Source of the DNA: Rhodanobacteraceae bacterium
GTDB taxonomy: Bacteria > Pseudomonadota > Gammaproteobacteria > Xanthomonadales > Rhodanobacteraceae
Length of the DNA: 64,000 nucleotides
Direction of reading: 5' to 3'
Assembly (NCBI GenBank): GCA_009996615.1
Contig: JAACZU010000003.1
Span: forward strand, 1 to 64,000
The notes beneath the pieces are model-generated. The model had not been told where the DNA came from. It did no database searches and was given only the letters and a program-made list of their open reading frames with translations. The translations under genes and the position numbers were made by a program. Numbering within the stretch: position 1 is the stretch's first letter; every line of letters starts with the position of its first letter. Below, piece after piece: positions 61,611 through 64,000 of the stretch.

Positions 61611-61969
61611 CCGCACGCGACGCCGGCAACCGCTTCGAGGATCTCGCGCTGGCGCACCTCGAGCGCGCCGGCCTCGCGCTGCTCGCGCGCAACTTCAACT
61701 GCCGCTACGGCGAACTGGACCTGGTCATGCGCGACGGCGACACGGTCGTCTTCGTCGAGGTGCGCTACCGCCGCGGCGGCGGCTTCGGCGACGGCATCGA
61801 CTCGGTCGGCGCGGCCAAGCGCGCGAAACTCGCGCGCGCCGCCGCGGTCTTCCTGTCGACGCAGCCACGGCTGGCCGCGCGTCCGTGCCGCTTCGACGTG
61901 CTGGCGATCGCCGGCACGAGCGAGGCGCCGGCGCTGGACTGGCGGCGCAACGCGTTCGAGGTCGGCTGA
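61607..61969 (+). CDS. yraN: YraN family endonuclease-fold protein (UPF0102)
   Basis: A 120-residue UPF0102 protein with a Holliday-junction-resolvase/restriction endonuclease-like fold. GNRFEDLALAHLERAGL, NFNCRYGELDLVMRDGDTVVFVEVRYR and AVFLSTQPRLAARPCRFDVLAI carry the conserved E, D and E-x-R/K residues. The biological role is not established. ATG overlaps the lpoA stop (ATGA), so both are translated together. Confidence 0.93.
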   Translation: MTARDAGNRFEDLALAHLERAGLALLARNFNCRYGELDLVMRDGDTVVFVEVRYRRGGGFGDGIDSVGAAKRAKLARAAAVFLSTQPRLAARPCRFDVLAIAGTSEAPALDWRRNAFEVG

Positions 61970-61995
61970 GGCCCGCAGGACATCGCTTAACCATC

Positions 61996-62020
61996 GGTCG
62001 CGGCTACGCCGCTCCTACAC
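61996..62020. repeat. Half REP of the GTAGGAGCGGC family
   Basis: GGTCGCGGCTACGCCGCTCCTACA is one arm of the palindrome seen after pilR, followed by an ACACACAC run. It lies between yraN and the BON-lipoprotein gene. Confidence 0.5.
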
Positions 62021-62045
62021 ACACACGCCGCTCCGGAGGATCACC

Positions 62046-62636
62046 ATGCCTGTTCGTTCCCTGCTCGCCTGGGCCTGCCTGCTGCTGGCGCTGCCACAGC
62101 TCGGCGGCTGCCTGCTCGCCGTCGCCGGCGGCGCCGCGGTTGGCGCCGGCGCCGCGCACGATCGTCGCGGCGCGTCGAGCTATGTCGACGACAAGCGCCT
62201 GTACCTGGCCGCCTACGACTCGCTCAACAAGGACAAGGAACTGGCGCTGCAGAACAACGTCGGCATCGTTGCCTACAACGGCGTGCTGCTGCTGGTCGGC
62301 GAAGTGCGCACGCCCGAGCTGAAGCAGCGCGCCGAACGCCGCGTCAGCGGTTTCGAGGGCACCCGGCGCATCGTCAACGAACTGGAGGTGCGCGAGCCGG
62401 AAGGCTTCTGGTCGCGCCGCCGCGACAACACGATCACCGCGCACGCCAAGACCGCGCTGCTCGACCTGACCAGCCTGCCCGACTTCGACCCGACCCGCGT
62501 CAACGTCACCACCGCGCACCGCACCGTCTACCTGATGGGCAAGCTCAACCGCGAGGAAGCCGAAGCGGTCACCGACATCACGCGCGAGGTCGCCGGCGTC
62601 GAGCGCGTCGTCAAGCTGTTCGAGTATGTGGACTAG
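62046..62636 (+). CDS. dolP: BON-domain outer-membrane lipoprotein, DolP (YraP)-like
   Basis: A 196-residue lipoprotein with lipobox LGGC (Cys22). Two BON domains cover about 48-115 and 122-192 (VGIVAYNGVLLLVGEVRTPELKQRAE; VNVTTAHRTVYLMGKLNREEAEAVTDI). DolP supports outer-membrane integrity and the BAM complex. It follows lpoA-yraN by 76 bp; the diaA/yraO gene often found between is absent. GGAGGATCACC before the ATG is a good ribosome-binding site. Confidence 0.92.
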   Translation: MPVRSLLAWACLLLALPQLGGCLLAVAGGAAVGAGAAHDRRGASSYVDDKRLYLAAYDSLNKDKELALQNNVGIVAYNGVLLLVGEVRTPELKQRAERRVSGFEGTRRIVNELEVREPEGFWSRRRDNTITAHAKTALLDLTSLPDFDPTRVNVTTAHRTVYLMGKLNREEAEAVTDITREVAGVERVVKLFEYVD

Positions 62637-62715
62637 GAGCCGGGATTCGGGATTCGGGATTCGGGAAAGCGTATAACTCCCCGTTCGTCGCCCCGGCGCA
62701 GGCCGGGGCCCAGTG
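62637..62715. repeat. GGGATTC run and diverged CCCCGG palindrome
   Basis: About four GGGATTC heptamers (62641-62665) are followed at 62684-62713 by CGTCGCCCCGGCGCAGGCCGGGGCCCAGTG, split as CGTCGCCCCGGCGCAG and GCCGGGGCCCAGTG. The second part resembles the sucC-sucD element. Confidence 0.6.
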
Positions 62716-62730
62716 CCTTCCTTGCCGAGC

Positions 62731-64000
62731 ATGCTTTCCGCCGCCGCCCTCGCCGACCTGCAGCAGCTCTTCGCCGCCGACGCGCTGACCGTCGACGCAG
62801 CCGAGTGCCTGGTCTACGGTTACGACAACTCGCGCCGCCAGGCCGCGCCAGATGCGGTCGTGTTCCCGGCCACGCACGCGCAGGTCGTCGCGCTGGTCGG
62901 CGTGTGTCGCCGGCACCGTCTGCCGCTGGTCGCGCGCGGCCGCGGCACCAACACGACCGGCGCGACCGTGCCGGTCGCCGGCGGCGTGGTGGCGAGCTTC
63001 GAGCGCATGAACCGCCTCGTGCGCATCGACCGCGACAACCGCCTCGCGGTAGTCGAGCCGGGCCTGCTCAATGCCGACCTGCAGGCTGCACTCGCGCCGC
63101 ACGGCCTGTTCTGGCCGCCCGACCCGACCTCGGCGCCGTTCTGCACGATCGGCGGCAACCTTGCGTGCAACGCCGGCGGCCCACGCGCGGTCAAGTACGG
63201 CGCCACGCGCGACAACGTGCTCGCGCTGCGCGCGGTCGCGGGCAACGGTCTGGATTTCCGCTGCGGCACGCCGACCACCAAGGGCTCGACCGGCTACGAC
63301 CTGACGCGCCTGCTGATCGGCGCCGAGGGCACGCTCGCGGTGATCACCGAGGCGACGCTGAAGCTGAGTCCGCTGCCCTCGGACAAGCGCACGCTGCGCG
63401 CCACCTATGTCGACGTCGGCGCCGCCGCGGCCGCGGTCGCGCGGATCATGGCGCAGCCGGTCACGCCGTGCGCCTTGGAGTTCCTCGACGACGAATGCCT
63501 CCGCCTGGCACGCGCGCACGGCGGCGAGGCCGTGCCGCTGGCTGGCGCGATGCTGGTGATCGAGGTCGACGGCGAGCCGGACACGCTCGCCACTGCGAGC
63601 GAGGCGGTCGCGCGCGCCGCGCGCGGCGACGGCCTGATCGACCTCGCGATCGCGCAGGACGCGGCCGCGGTCGCCACGCTGTGGGCCGCGCGCAAGGCGC
63701 TGTCGCCGGCGCTGCGCACGCTGTCGCCGAACAAGATCAACGAGGACGTGGTCGTGCCGGTCAGCCGCGTGCCGGAACTCGTCGCCGCGACGCGCGCGCT
63801 CGCCTCCAAATACGCGCTGCCGATCGTCTGCTTCGGCCACGCCGGCAACGGCAACCTGCACGTGAACCTGCTGCCGCGCGACGCCGCCGAACACGCGCGC
63901 GCCGAACATGCGCTGGACGAATTGTTCGACGCAGTGATCCGCCTCGACGGCACGCTCTCGGGCGAACACGGCATCGGCCTGGTCAAGCGCGACTTCATGC
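62731..64000 (+). CDS. FAD-linked oxidase, D-2-hydroxyacid dehydrogenase type (GlcD-like), partial
   Basis: At least 423 residues, cut by the window edge. An FAD-binding type 4 (PCMH) domain covers ~25-215: VARGRGTNTTGATVPVAGG, DPTSAPFCTIGGNLACNAGGPRAVKYG and STGYDLTRLLIGAEGTLAVITEATL. A GlcD-type C-terminal domain follows: CFGHAGNGNLHVNLL and GTLSGEHGIGLVKRDFM. Members oxidise D-lactate, glycolate or D-2-hydroxyglutarate; substrate unknown. ATG at 62731 is used; a GTG at 62713 lies in a repeat. Stop lies outside. Confidence 0.93.
   Translation, partial: MLSAAALADLQQLFAADALTVDAAECLVYGYDNSRRQAAPDAVVFPATHAQVVALVGVCRRHRLPLVARGRGTNTTGATVPVAGGVVASFERMNRLVRIDRDNRLAVVEPGLLNADLQAALAPHGLFWPPDPTSAPFCTIGGNLACNAGGPRAVKYGATRDNVLALRAVAGNGLDFRCGTPTTKGSTGYDLTRLLIGAEGTLAVITEATLKLSPLPSDKRTLRATYVDVGAAAAAVARIMAQPVTPCALEFLDDECLRLARAHGGEAVPLAGAMLVIEVDGEPDTLATASEAVARAARGDGLIDLAIAQDAAAVATLWAARKALSPALRTLSPNKINEDVVVPVSRVPELVAATRALASKYALPIVCFGHAGNGNLHVNLLPRDAAEHARAEHALDELFDAVIRLDGTLSGEHGIGLVKRDFM

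Overview
The window is a GC-rich gammaproteobacterial chromosome segment. It looks like Lysobacterales (Xanthomonadales), perhaps a Rhodanobacteraceae or Lysobacter-type genome. This is inferred from the gene order pilS-pilR ... pilA ... pilB-pilC-pilD-coaE, the order secA-M23 peptidase-dciA-lpxC-dcw cluster, and many dispersed palindromes and GGGAATC heptamer repeats typical of that order. No sequence search was run, so the genus is open. MurE carries the DNPR motif of meso-diaminopimelate-type enzymes, and LpxC and a PagL-like protein show a Gram-negative lipid A envelope.

Layout. 1-4.2 kb: argO/argP divergent pair, and sucC-sucD with a palindromic element between the two genes. 4.2-7.5 kb: the pilus two-component system pilS-pilR. 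7.6-9.9 kb: an esterase, then a REP-associated tyrosine transposase (RAYT) flanked on both sides by arrays of an 87-88 bp palindromic repeat (6 units, then a half unit plus 4). 9.9-16.7 kb: S9 peptidase, cupin, small coiled-coil membrane protein, SnoaL-like protein, DUF5666-type exported protein, TspO, PagL-like lipid A deacylase. 17.1-17.9 kb: major pilin pilA with a textbook sigma-54 promoter and upstream TGTC boxes that would suit PilR. 17.9-26.4 kb: a glycan/envelope accessory island inside the pilus locus. Its first gene, a GT-C/TPR membrane protein next to pilA, is visibly less GC-rich. The island also holds an aminotransferase, a flippase-like membrane protein, three methyltransferases and two glycosyltransferases, in two convergent operons. 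26.4-29.2 kb: repeat debris, an IS5/IS1182-type insertion sequence sitting inside a REP palindrome, and a VapBC-type toxin-antitoxin pair. 29.2-34.3 kb: pilB-pilC-pilD-coaE. 34.5-41.2 kb: Nudix-ThiE fusion, secA, M23 peptidase, dciA, lpxC. 41.4-57.3 kb: the complete division and cell wall (dcw) cluster on the minus strand, from mraZ to ftsZ, without murD. 57.6-57.9 kb: rnpB (RNase P RNA). 58.4-64 kb: small membrane protein, rsmI, lpoA, yraN, dolP-like BON lipoprotein, and a D-2-hydroxyacid dehydrogenase-type FAD oxidase cut by the window edge.

How it works together. PilS-PilR probably drives pilA through sigma-54, and PilB/C/D assemble and process the pilin. The GT-C/TPR protein just after pilA and the neighbouring sugar genes are the best candidates for pilin or surface glycan decoration. 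The dcw genes form one tightly overlapping transcription unit behind a promoter whose short leader consists of four 10-bp-phased MraZ boxes.

Most unusual observations: the RAYT/REP system; an insertion sequence that split a REP palindrome; heptamer repeats that have become coding sequence at the ends of FtsQ and Ddl; the missing murD; and the pilin-linked glycan island.
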